DNA of 60,000 nucleotides, taken from the NCBI RefSeq assembly GCF_026151205.1, contig NC_087082.1, forward strand, positions 6,271,908-6,331,907, read 5' to 3'. Below are positions 47,701-56,971 of this stretch, piece after piece. A model generated the notes under the pieces. The model searched no databases and had not been told where the DNA came from. It saw nothing but the letters and a program-made list of their open reading frames with translations. The stretch is from Bolinopsis microptera (taxonomy: Eukaryota; Ctenophora; Tentaculata; Lobata; Bolinopsidae). Positions within the stretch are counted from its first letter, which is position 1; every line of letters starts with the position of its first letter. Both the position numbers and the translations under genes were made by a program.

Positions 47701-48548
47701 CTGTCGGTTGAGGGTGAACCCGTCGAGCAGGTTAGCAACTTTGTCTACCTGGGTGCAACTATCAGTGGGGATGGGACAATCAACAGAGACCTGGATGTCC
47801 GTATCCAGAAGGCTAATGGCGCCTTTCATCAGCTCTGGAACATTTGGAATAGCAGAACTATAAAGACTCCAACCAAGATCAGGATCTATAGGGCTGCTGT
47901 TCTCACCATCTTGTTGTATGGAGCTGAAGTCTGGAACACCACCAAAAAGCAGATGAAACGCTTCGAGGTTTTCCATCAAACCTCCTTGAGAAGGATACTT
48001 AGGATTAAGTGGTTCTTTCATGTGACCAACGACGAAGTTCTTAGGAGGGCTGGCATCAAGTCAGTTGAGACTTTCATCAGTGCTGCCAGGCTACGTTGGT
48101 ATGGACATGTAGTTAGAATGCCAGACTCTAGACTACCGAGGTTTCTGTTGAACTGGAAGCCAAATTATGGAAAGAGGTCAAGGGGCAGACCCCGTAAGAA
48201 CTGGAAGTCCTGCGTACTCGAAGATGCTGCTAAGTTTACAGGTGTTGAAAACATCGACAACGACACAACAGAAGCTTTGGCTACCAACCGAGTACAGTGG
48301 AGACATATGTTACGCCGCCAACGCGATGTGTGTGATGCAGGCCACTCCAACGACTAGGAGGAGACCTTACCATGTAACATGTAACATGTATGTAATGAAG
48401 AAGATCTACAAATCTCATATCTAGGAAGTTAACTGATCATTCGATGAAAATATTAGTAAAAATATTAGTCTTCAGGTTTATATATAAGTCTTGTTTACAA
48501 GTCGTTTGTGTTTCGGCTATTTGTATTTACAAGGAAAGCAGGAAGCAG
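44721..48548 (+). mobile_element. Full-length RTE-like LINE retrotransposon
   Basis: A 32-bp direct repeat (TAAATGTAATGCGGATAATA core) flanks the interval at 44689-44720 and 48549-48580 and is a plausible, if long, target duplication. Inside are a leader of about 290-375 bp, one long ORF and a 3' UTR of about 190 bp with GTAACAT units. The size (3.8 kb) and single endonuclease-RT ORF fit the RTE clade. There is no poly(A) tail. Confidence 0.75.
45097..48357 (+). CDS. LINE endonuclease-reverse transcriptase ORF
   Basis: The frame is open from about 45013. The listed start is a GTG; the first in-frame ATG is 45205 (MTEAGQ), so the exact start is uncertain. Residues about 90-350 form an APE-type endonuclease with FGTWNV, ITETH, LLGDFNA and GSDHYLV. 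Residues about 560-860 form a reverse transcriptase with NNKSPGVDGI, FVDFKAAFDS (catalytic Asp), GTGQGDIQAPPVFNFCLD and YADDMA (catalytic Asp pair). The C-terminal part has the RWYGHVVRM and GRPRKNW motifs common in RTE-type LINEs. It nicks target DNA and copies element RNA there. No stop interrupts 1086 codons, so it may be active. Confidence 0.9.
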   Translation: MRRASIPSTSNNNATETTHTSNGRSATSNSRTDGSSMTEAGQSLRDPSRLMRRGGTRHPTRFISQQIIHVDPASNKSNPVNYCKQFLRFGTWNVLFLVSSSTQLYQLSQNIDQYRLDLLGITETHMPGSGTTLLDNGSLLIHSGRVDGIKRQGVGLSLSKRIRNSLISFTPTSERVITARLHSKQINISVVVAYAPTEGAEESEKDKFYRTLTDTFDGLPRHDIKLLLGDFNAKVTSGRYGSEAVIGGESLHSSSNDNGTRLVDFCATNQLVIGGTLFEHKNIHKGTWRSPNGLTVNQIDHICIGKRFRQSLFDVRVCRGADIGSDHYLVLGLLKIKLQSVTKINANRPNVPAIERLRDSTTVTEYNVALQNRFASLDNEVNLEDMWRNLSQTVTDVSLEVLGKRPRKAKEQHLSRNTKDLLIQRAQFKRKDPNSDANRSEYSKLNKLVKKSSKLDDNNWAVRVATDLEEAASKGQQREVWAKIKKISGKNKKPQASCVRDKDGRKITDPQQQRDRWKEHFTELLNPPLSSVDLADLDTVPPQPHFNSLSCSDGPPTRDEISYSLTKLKNNKSPGVDGITNEQLKYGASALVDQLECLFKKVWEEETVPEDWLKGVIIVIGKKGDTSVCGNNRGITLRSTASKLFQMILLIKRLHAGMECLLRENQCGFRQNRSCIDQIYSLRTIIHNCLEFNIPLYINFVDFKAAFDSIRRDFIWCSMRHYGLPEKYVRIFQSFFGGTMSAVRVNGELTDWFDVNSGTGQGDIQAPPVFNFCLDFSAFLAETNKIISQGAVLQKKMKTVEEKVILDTDYADDMAIMDNSGEGLQESTDLLVHYSSYAGLRINAKKTQCMAVSKCATQRPFIKDDCIELSVEGEPVEQVSNFVYLGATISGDGTINRDLDVRIQKANGAFHQLWNIWNSRTIKTPTKIRIYRAAVLTILLYGAEVWNTTKKQMKRFEVFHQTSLRRILRIKWFFHVTNDEVLRRAGIKSVETFISAARLRWYGHVVRMPDSRLPRFLLNWKPNYGKRSRGRPRKNWKSCVLEDAAKFTGVENIDNDTTEALATNRVQWRHMLRRQRDVCDAGHSND

Positions 48549-48580
48549 GTAAATGTAATGCGGATAATATTTAATGTAAT

Positions 48581-48890
48581 AAAATTGGCAGGAAGGCGGA
48601 AGCCAAGAAGTATGCATCTCCGATGTTTGGAGCGGCCCGTAAATATTTTCTCTGTGCTACCGTTTTGCCGAACCTCTTATATTACCGAGTCAAATTACAT
48701 TATTGCTACCTTACTCGGGATTATTACGACGGTTTTATTAACGACCGGTTAAAATATGGTTCGGGAAAAATATGGCGAAATTGTTCAAAACCCACCACAT
48801 TTTCCCGGTCGCCATTTTACCGGTGTCCAACCTTTCAATTTTAGATTCAAAAATTTTGTCTCAGATGTAAATTTCCTTATTAGAGATTTT
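48581..48890. other. Noncoding DNA with a dispersed fragment
   Basis: 48731-48785 (TTTATTAACGACCGGT, then GGTTCGGGAAAAATATGGCG) has a close copy at 53790-53842. Confidence 0.7.
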
Positions 48891-50978
48891 ACCAAAACCC
48901 ATATTCATGGGTAGAGTGGACCGCTGCCAGTGTCTCTCTTTCCCAAACAAAAGGAAATGATATTAATTTGATTGACCGTTCTCAAATGCAAAATGATACC
49001 GAGAATGAAATCGGTCGCTCGCTTTTTCCATTCATTCACGGCTTACGAATTGTAATAAATTTCGATTGATTACATCAGTCAGATGCTGTAAAAATCTCTT
49101 TGGGTTGCGTTCGGATCGATACCTAGTATTTCGGGGTAAGGGTAGTAGTTATTGCTTATTGAATTAGCTGAAGTTTATTGAATCTTTATTGCCGAGTACA
49201 GCTGCCTTTGGGTAGATCTTCTTAATCTATTACAATTGTAAATGAATGGGAAAAGCGAGCGACCGATTTCATTCTCGGTATCATTTTGCATTTGAGAACG
49301 GTCAATCAAATTAATATCATTTCCTTTTGTTTGGGAAAGAGAGACACTGGCAGCGGTCCACTCTACCCATGAATATGGGTTTTGGTAAAATATCATCTCT
49401 TTTTGATTATAATGTCAGGGTACTTTATAAAGTCGAAATATAAACTGATATTTTCATTAATTAATAAGGAGGAAGTTTCAACGATTTCGAAATTTTCCTT
49501 TAAAAACATTTCCTTGTGTTTAGGTAAGCATATCGGTCGATCACTGACTGAATATGCCACCTAATACTCATTCAAGTTGGCATTAAATTCATATATAATG
49601 ACATTAAACTGTCGTGGCAAAGCAGAATTTGTTGGAAATCACGAATGAGCAAAATTCTCACCTTTCGCACGTGCAAACTTTGAGCGGACGTTGCGTGCGC
49701 ATCCAATATTGAATCGCCGTAAATTTTTTCATGTAATTGTTTTATATATAGCTTGATAAGCATGCAAAGTTTCAAAGTATTTCAAGAAGAACTGTAATCA
49801 CAACGGCACTCTAAAGTTGACAGAAAATGACGAAAACAGCAATTTTCAGTGATTTTAGCAATTTTCTATCAATTTGGGCGTGTCCCCACGTGTGCAACTT
49901 TTCGATTTTCAACTTCAAAACTAGCCTAATGCACAATTTATACCTATAGGAAGCAGAACTGAGCTCCTCAACTCAAGGCATGGCCCAACACCAGAGAATA
50001 CTAAATCGCAAAATTGACGTTTTTATAAAATAATTCTTCAAAAAAGCACAAACTTCAATGACGAATATCTTTATGAAGGAGCAAGCTAGAAAAACTTTCC
50101 GGTAGATTTTCAGAATGCTTGAACAATTATCTAAGATAAAAATTTCCTCAGATTTTGAATAAAATTACTCCTTAATGGTTTAAAATTAATTTTAAAAGTT
50201 ATTACTTTGTCAAAAATCAAGTTTTAAAAACGGTTAACTTGATGACGTCATCAAGGGGTGTTTATGACGTCAAATAATTTTTTTATACAATGTAAACTAG
50301 AGTGTAAACAATTATTTGCAAGACCTGTGGTCGGAAATGGCTTTATCTTTTATACTTTTGAATCTATGGACAATTAAATACAGGCTACAATTGACTGGCA
50401 AAGCGTCTATCCCTGAATATGTATATATATATATATATCACGACAATCTGTCGTAAAACAGGGGTTCTAGAAAACCCATTTCCCGATACTCCTGAAACCT
50501 GAAACTTTTTTTGCAGTCGATTTGATCAACGTCTAGACGCCCTGAAAAATTTCAGATCTCTAACTCAATTTTAACATGGTTTTTAAGGCACCTGAATATG
50601 GCGATTTTGGGTTTTTTACCGAATTTCGTATAACAGTGCTGGCGAGTATTTTATGCAAATTTCTTAAAAATCTCAACATAACTATTTTTTATTCCTGTCA
50701 TCTTTGACATCAAATTAGAATGTTTTGAACTAAAAATAATTCTGCTTAACGACTTCCGATGAGTCTTAATGCCTGGAAAACTCCTGCCGGAGGCGGCGGC
50801 CTTCGGCCGCCGCCTCCGGCCGGAGTGCACGCTTCGCGTGCACAAAAGAGGCTTGTAACGTGTACCAAAGGGGGTATAATAGTAAAGGGGGTATAATAGT
50901 TAAGGGGGTATAATAGTAAATGGGGAACATAGTATACCCACAATAAATGCAACGGTCGTGCTTGCCAGCACTGTGATA
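48891..50978. repeat. 2.1-kb dispersed repeat, copy B
   Basis: Partner of copy A (22014-24113). It has the same ACCAAAACCCAT start, a 496-bp TIR unit (48891-49386), then the colinear tail. Copy B lacks the palindromic expansion of copy A, has an extra TA run near 50424, carries a double GC hairpin at 50781-50843, and ends with AAAGGGGGTATAATAGT units. No persistent coding frame. Confidence 0.8.
50781..50843. other. Double GC-rich hairpin
   Basis: Hairpin 1 (50786-50820) has a perfect 16-bp stem, GCCGGAGGCGGCGGCC, around the loop TTC, with CTCC/GGAG pairing outside it after one mismatch. Hairpin 2 (50825-50843) has a perfect 8-bp stem, GTGCACGC, around the same TTC loop. The block is absent from copy A at the matching position, so it is an insertion. 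Confidence 0.85.
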
Positions 50979-51146
50979 AGCAAGTTTAGAAATTTTCGCA
51001 TTGCTAAAACTTGTGAAACAAGTCGAATTATCAATAATTGTTGAAAGTAATCTTGTTTTGCTCTTATGAGTGGGTCAATCATTTATTTTTAATTGTAGTT
51101 GACGAAATGAGAGTCTCCACTCAGTGTGTTAAAACATAATTCTTTG

Positions 51147-51179
51147 TCGACGTTTCGGCTACATGCCTTTGTCATAAAC
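51147..51179 (-). ncRNA. Hammerhead-like ribozyme remnant, left arm
   Basis: Mirror of the right-arm motif at 53270-53302; see that entry. It lies in the outer terminal part of the truncated element. Confidence 0.4.
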
Positions 51180-51457
51180 AGGACGTACTGAAAACTTACA
51201 TAGCTGCAAAGATACAATGTTAAAATAATCTATTAAAATAATCTATTAATACTACGAAATATAACAACAACAAATAACATTTTGAAACACAACAACAATC
51301 ACAAATTTATCCAAAAGAAACATAAAATATAACGGCTAAAAGAATCCAAACCGCAACAAGCCGTGAACAATTCTTCATAATACTACAAACATTTTACCAA
51401 GATAGCTCCTTCATAAAACTGATTAATCAAAAATTATCTAGGTTTATAAGTTCAATA

Positions 51458-52111
51458 TTACATTAGCTTCCAAGTATATTTTATCCAATCACCTTCATTT
51501 ACGGACTCAGACAATTGAGTATTTATTTCTGGGTTTTCACGTTTTATTAGAACCGACTGCCACAATTGACGGTCCACATAGTCTTTACATCTTTTTCGAA
51601 CTATAAACCGAAACGGTATGTTTGGCATTGAAATGTCTGCATGCTCCTCTAGGTAGTGCTTCCCCATGGCCGTAGATTTGTTGCCATCCCTTACTGATTT
51701 GTAGTGTTCCCAGGCTCTACTTCTTTTAAACCTACCAGTTTCCCCAATGTAGGACTTATTACATATTTGGCATATTAATTGGTAGCAAATGTTTTTGATC
51801 ATGCAGGATTTATCGCACTGGTAGCATTTGCTGTCACTTTGTTTATTGCATTTTGTTTGCTGTAGGCTAGATCTTGTTAAAGCTTCCATGAGACGTTGAC
51901 CTGATGTGAATGTTACCCTGGTGGAATCCAAGAGGTTTTGATTTCTTAGGGTATAGTAGACTTTTCGACACGTCTGTTCATTTATATAAGGTAATGATAA
52001 GTAAGCTATTTTTGAGTTCTTTTTAGGCGCATTTTGTTTATCCAGTGTATTCTGTGTTTCTCGAATAAGTTTCTTGACAATATTAGGAGGGAAACTATTC
52101 TTCTTTAGCAT
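51458..52111 (-). CDS. Penelope-like GIY-YIG endonuclease fragment, left arm
   Basis: 217 codons, identical in translation to the right-arm copy. The middle part has paired Cys residues (CYQCDKSC and CQICNK, a zinc-finger-like cluster), followed directly by SYIGETGR, the GIY-YIG core, and then Arg and His of the RSRAWEHYKS motif. This matches the C-terminal endonuclease of Penelope-like retroelements. The frame is open further upstream, but no reverse transcriptase remains, so this copy cannot move by itself. Confidence 0.85.
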   Translation of the reverse strand: MLKKNSFPPNIVKKLIRETQNTLDKQNAPKKNSKIAYLSLPYINEQTCRKVYYTLRNQNLLDSTRVTFTSGQRLMEALTRSSLQQTKCNKQSDSKCYQCDKSCMIKNICYQLICQICNKSYIGETGRFKRSRAWEHYKSVRDGNKSTAMGKHYLEEHADISMPNIPFRFIVRKRCKDYVDRQLWQSVLIKRENPEINTQLSESVNEGDWIKYTWKLM

Positions 52112-52335
52112 ATCAGCTATTCTGTTGATACTGAGATCTTGTAGTTCAGGTGTGGAGCTGTTATTGATAGCCCTTCTGATCTCATTTTTGGCTGAGTTCA
52201 GAATCGTTCTACGAGGGTGCCTCTGCTCACCCTCGTAGAACGATTCTGAACTCAGCCAAAAATGAGATCAGAAGGGCTATCAATAACAGCTCCACACCTG
52301 AACTACAAGATCTCAGTATCAACAGAATAGCTGAT

Positions 52336-52989
52336 ATGCTAAAGAAGAATAGTTTCCCTCCTAATATTGTCAAGAAACTTATTCGAGAAACACAGAATAC
52401 ACTGGATAAACAAAATGCGCCTAAAAAGAACTCAAAAATAGCTTACTTATCATTACCTTATATAAATGAACAGACGTGTCGAAAAGTCTACTATACCCTA
52501 AGAAATCAAAACCTCTTGGATTCCACCAGGGTAACATTCACATCAGGTCAACGTCTCATGGAAGCTTTAACAAGATCTAGCCTACAGCAAACAAAATGCA
52601 ATAAACAAAGTGACAGCAAATGCTACCAGTGCGATAAATCCTGCATGATCAAAAACATTTGCTACCAATTAATATGCCAAATATGTAATAAGTCCTACAT
52701 TGGGGAAACTGGTAGGTTTAAAAGAAGTAGAGCCTGGGAACACTACAAATCAGTAAGGGATGGCAACAAATCTACGGCCATGGGGAAGCACTACCTAGAG
52801 GAGCATGCAGACATTTCAATGCCAAACATACCGTTTCGGTTTATAGTTCGAAAAAGATGTAAAGACTATGTGGACCGTCAATTGTGGCAGTCGGTTCTAA
52901 TAAAACGTGAAAACCCAGAAATAAATACTCAATTGTCTGAGTCCGTAAATGAAGGTGATTGGATAAAATATACTTGGAAGCTAATGTAA
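52336..52989 (+). CDS. Penelope-like GIY-YIG endonuclease fragment, right arm
   Basis: Mirror copy of the left-arm ORF with no amino-acid difference. The same Cys cluster, YIGET core and RxxxH motif are present, and it ends EGDWIKYTWKLM. Conservation of both arms points to a very recent event or to an assembly palindrome. Confidence 0.85.
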   Translation: MLKKNSFPPNIVKKLIRETQNTLDKQNAPKKNSKIAYLSLPYINEQTCRKVYYTLRNQNLLDSTRVTFTSGQRLMEALTRSSLQQTKCNKQSDSKCYQCDKSCMIKNICYQLICQICNKSYIGETGRFKRSRAWEHYKSVRDGNKSTAMGKHYLEEHADISMPNIPFRFIVRKRCKDYVDRQLWQSVLIKRENPEINTQLSESVNEGDWIKYTWKLM

Positions 52990-53269
52990 TATTGAACTTA
53001 TAAACCTAGATAATTTTTGATTAATCAGTTTTATGAAGGAGCTATCTTGGTAAAATGTTTGTAGTATTATGAAGAATTGTTCACGGCTTGTTGCGGTTTG
53101 GATTCTTTTAGCCGTTATATTTTATGTTTCTTTTGGATAAATTTGTGATTGTTGTTGTGTTTCAAAATGTTATTTGTTGTTGTTATATTTCGTAGTATTA
53201 ATAGATTATTTTAATAGATTATTTTAACATTGTATCTTTGCAGCTATGTAAGTTTTCAGTACGTCCTGT

Positions 53270-53302
53270 TTATGACAAAGGCATGTAGCCGAAACGTCGA
53301 CA
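53270..53302 (+). ncRNA. Hammerhead-like ribozyme remnant, right arm
   Basis: ATGACAAAGGCATGTAGCC, then GAAACGTC, aligns with the hammerhead layout CUGANGA, stem II GGC/GCC with a 5-nt loop, GAAA, and then the GUC-type end. Penelope-like terminal repeats are known to carry minimal hammerheads. Here the core reads ATGACAA instead of CTGANGA: the invariant C and the catalytic G are both A, so self-cleavage is not expected. Confidence 0.45.
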
Positions 53303-53374
53303 AAGAATTATGTTTTAACACACTGAGTGGAGACTCTCATTTCGTCAACTACAATTAAAAATTGTTGAAAGTAG

Positions 53375-55528
53375 ACAGAAATAATGACTCGTGGTTAATC
53401 AAACTAGATGGAAAATAATTTTCTTCGAAAGAATGCATCGTTCACATTGTTTAGAATTATGAATAAATGACTGATGAAACTGATTCATGTTATTGACAGT
53501 TTTAATTAATTCAAGTTTTAATTTAACTGTTACTTTTACTTTGAGTCCTATTTCATTATGTAGAGATAGTCAATACCTAAGAAATTAAAAATTGGCCTAT
53601 TTAAATCAACTTTGACAATAAGGATATATGACAAGAATTGGGCAAAAAGGTGAATTTTTTGCAATTTTAGCCAAATGAAGTCGAAAAAACCTACAACAAG
53701 TGTCCCAATAGTCTTCTTTATTGAATATAAGACAACGATTAAAATAGGAGCACCCATACCCCTTGGGAACCCTAAAAGCTGAGTCGGCGGGTTTATTAAC
53801 GACCGGTGAAAATGTGGTTCGGGAAAAATATGGCGAAATTACCCTAAACCCGCCACTTTATCCCGGTCATATTAATCCCGAGTAAGGTAATCAATGCAGC
53901 TGTAACCCTAGATATTTAAAATACCAGTCTGTTTTAAATTTTTACCCGTTTTAATAACGAAGTCAGCAAAAAATTGAAATTCGAATAATGTAATCTACTC
54001 GGCTCTCAAGAATTAATCGCTGTACACTTTTGCCGGGAAATAATTTCAGATACACCTACACATTGACAGCATACTTAGTATCATCAATTAGGTCTGACTC
54101 GGATTAATTACCACCCGATTACCGTAATTACCACCTAATTAATGGGATATACGCTGCACTTTTCTTTGACGTAGGCTTACTGTACTTGGTTTTTGTTTCT
54201 GATCGTTTTGCCAGTTTGAGCAGTTATTACATTTTACATTTATGTAAAAAAACTTTAAGATTAAACAGCTTTTATAAAAGCTGTTTAATCTTAAAGTTAG
54301 ATTACAAGTTAAAGGGCCCTTTGTTCCATCGTAGAGTTGTATTAATTCTACGTATCTATGAGACGTTTGCCGTGATAATAGGTGTGAATGTTTCTACTTA
54401 CGTTTTACTAACAGAAATGGAACAATGTTTTATAGCACCGATACTATCACTTTCAGTTTCTAATGCTGAATTTCCACGCCCAATTTTTAATTTCTAATTT
54501 TCCGCTTTTGTTTTGGGAAAATGTTTATATTTAGACTGCCGTTTTATGCGTTGTCACTTGAAATCATATTGATGATTCGTGATCAGTAAAAATAAAACGT
54601 GCTATCATTTCACCACTGTGCTGACCATCATTGATCACTGAGCTGACATACAGTTGCCTATAAATAGAGACCATCTATTAAGATAATGAAGTTATCGTGA
54701 TGGGCATACATAACGAGGTAGCCTACTTGTAAATATACCACCGATATATCGCGGTGTTATAGTGCAGTAATCAGGTTGTAACTATTCCTTTCCTTTCCAG
54801 ATATACGAATATTTGTAAACCTTTTATACCTTGTACTTGTAAATATGTCACGGCTTGCTCACTGTAACCAGATAATGGTTACTCCTTGTATCCTTTCCAG
54901 GATTATATTTTAGGATATCTCCATTTGTAAACCTTGTACAATTATTTCGACCATTTAATTTTAATGTAGTAGCAGTATTTAATAGGATGATAGATTTCTT
55001 TCCCTTCCAGAATATCCCGACCATTTAATTGTGTAATCGATTTTTCCTTTCCGGATTATATAAGGTTCTCTCGACGATTAACTATGCCACATTTCGAATC
55101 ATAGGGTAATCCTTGTTTAGCATAATCGTAGTTCAGTGGTGTAGTGAAAATAGAGTATTGTTTGATAGTCGGTAAATATTATGTGGGTTATTTAAGTTTG
55201 CGTTTATTTAATATATCAACGGCAAATTGGTCTTCGGACAGCTTAAGCTTTGTATTGGATTGAGCGAGCTCAATTTAGCGTATTTATAGAGAAAGCATAT
55301 TTATTCGTAGCATTATTCTCGTTATTCCGTATTGTATTATGCGTTTCCAGATTAATAATGATTTAGAACATCGTCTAATATTATTACCTAAAAATAAACT
55401 TAAAGTGCTACTTAAATGTTGTTTCTTCGCTTGTTTCAGCTCTGCGAGTAATGTGTTCTGATCGGTTAATTAAATTAAATCTGCTTATCAATTTCCCTTG
55501 TTAAGTATCGTTTCCTTTAAAAGGCAAC
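53375..55528. other. Noncoding DNA with a 48-bp palindrome and dispersed fragment
   Basis: It holds a perfect 48-bp palindrome at 54251-54298 (AACTTTAAGATTAAACAGCT arm), the partner of the 48.73-kb fragment at 53790-53842, and repeated TCCTTTCCAG strings at 54788-55010. No gene is supported. Confidence 0.5.
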
Positions 55529-55617
55529 TCCAACGAATCGGATTTAAACTGGTGACCTAAGGATAACTTTGGTTAGACCGCTACAGTCCTTTGCTCTGCC
55601 AACTGAGCTACCGTCAG
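55529..55617 (-). tRNA. tRNA-Tyr (GUA) with 16-nt intron
   Basis: On the minus strand: acceptor CTGACGG paired with TCGTTGG (with wobbles), D-arm TAGCTCAGTTGGCAGAGC, anticodon stem AAGGA/TCCTT, loop CTGTAG with GTA anticodon, and an intron of about 16 nt after position 37, as is universal for eukaryotic tRNA-Tyr. The T-loop reads TTTAAAT instead of TTCRANY, and two T-stem pairs are lost, so the B box is weakened. A TTTT terminator lies 6 nt past the discriminator A. It may be a working gene or an early pseudogene. Confidence 0.75.
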
Positions 55618-56275
55618 GACACCGCTGACTTTGAATCGTACACTACATTTTTACAGTGCGCGCCGCGGACGTTTTATTCTTAGTGAGGCGGTCTAAAACT
55701 AATATTTTAGTAAGTACAGTAAAACACCTGCCTTCTTGGCTGCTCAAAATAATCAAATTACGCCTAAAATTCTCGGAGCGGAATTGAAACTAAGGTTGTC
55801 CGGAGCGGCGGGAATAAGTGCCGCTACTCAGGGCATGTGAATACATGTACGGATTCGTGAAATGCCTTGCTGGGCTTAGCTGGCTGGTTAGAGTCCTACA
55901 CTCGTTCAGTCTTTAACGTCACTTTAACACCTCCCACCATATCCTGAAAATGCTGACCGCCTAATCGCGGAGCTAGAATGGCAATTATGTGTCCAACGTT
56001 GCTCATTAGAGGACGGGTGATACACCAATGTGTGTACAGGAGACCTCGCATGAATCTGCAAATATCATGTTTCAAAAGACAATATAGTTAATTGAATAGG
56101 CAGGTCTGTTGAAGAACAGGCCAGTTGTTGGTGGCCCTGTCATCACAATACACAGACTCGCTTATCCAATAACAGACTGTAGTCTTTGTCAAGTGACCCC
56201 GGGTTGTTTGAGCACATTTAGAGCTTACATTCAGGTGTTTGGCGCCTACATTCGCCAGTACGTACTCAGAGCTTA
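55618..56275. other. Noncoding DNA
   Basis: No supported gene. A GGCTTAGCTGGCTGGTTAGA string at 55874 resembles a Pol III A box but has no B box after it. Confidence 0.4.
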
Positions 56276-56699
56276 CCCTCCCTCCCTCCCTCCCTCCCTC
56301 CCTCCCTCCCTCCCTCCCTCCCTCCCTCCCTCCCTCACTCCCTCCCTCCCTCCCTCCCTCCCTCCCTCCCTCCCTCCCTCCCTCCCTCCCTCCCTCCCTC
56401 CCTCCCTCCCTCCCTCCCTCCCTCCCTCCCTCCCTCCCTCCCTCCCTCCCTCCCTCCCTCCCTCCCTCCCTCCCTCCCTCCCTCCCTCCCTCCCTCCCTC
56501 CCTCCCTCCCTCCCTCCCTCCCTCCCTCCCTCCCTCCCTCCCTCCCTCCCTCCCTCCCTCCCTCCCTCCCTCCCTCCCTCCCTCCCTCCCTCCCTCCCTC
56601 CCTCCCTCCCTCCCTCCCTCCCTCCCTCCCTCCCTCCCTCCCTCCCTCCCTCCCTCCCTCCCTCCCTCCCTCCCTCCCTCCCTCCCTCCCTCCCTACCT
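56276..56699. repeat. (TCCC)n microsatellite
   Basis: About 105 copies with one early TCAC interruption near 56334. The Pro/Ser and Arg/Gly/Glu frames through it are artefacts. Confidence 0.97.
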
Positions 56700-56971
56700 C
56701 TGTTATGCACCTCCCTCTGTTGAGCACCTCCCCATTGTAAGCCAGCTGTCGACCCTCCAGGAGGGACTAGCTCTCAACAACAACAGATGTATTCTTATTG
56801 CGTTAGTTGTACGTTTATATAGCTGTGCAGAGTGCAGAGTGCCTACATTATTATATACAGTGTGCTAGCGTTGGCGGCAATTATATAGTTTAGCTCTTAT
56901 GTGAAGACGTATTGCTGGTTTTCTTTCATCAGTTTTTTTTGACATTATCGTTTGCTGTTCAGACATTAGCG

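Larger units (their letters stand above)
51085..53362. mobile_element. Head-to-head pair of 5'-truncated Penelope-like copies (2278-bp palindrome)
   Basis: Two 1135-bp arms (51085-52219 and 52228-53362) are perfect reverse complements as far as I can check, around the 8-bp spacer CCTCTGCT. Each arm holds the C-terminal endonuclease region of a Penelope-like element and its 3' sequence pointing outward. The reverse transcriptase part is missing from both. AATTGTTGAAAGTA lies at about 51036-51049 and 53360-53373 and looks like the target duplication. An extra 35 bp lies between the left copy and the arm. Confidence 0.85.

Noticed and set aside
45362-48021. Several 60-144 codon frames within the LINE
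   Set aside because: Shadows of the 1086-codon ORF in other frames.
50781-50843. Bacterial contamination or vector suggested by the GC hairpin
   Set aside because: The flanks are continuous with repeat copy B, so it is an insertion in host DNA rather than a contaminant contig; kept as a finding.
55870-55925. Second tRNA or tRNA-derived SINE
   Set aside because: A-box-like GGCTTAGCTGGCTGGTTAGA is not followed by a B box or a foldable cloverleaf.
56109-56868. Long Pro/Ser and Arg/Gly/Glu frames
   Set aside because: Products of the (TCCC)n repeat; no independent coding signal.
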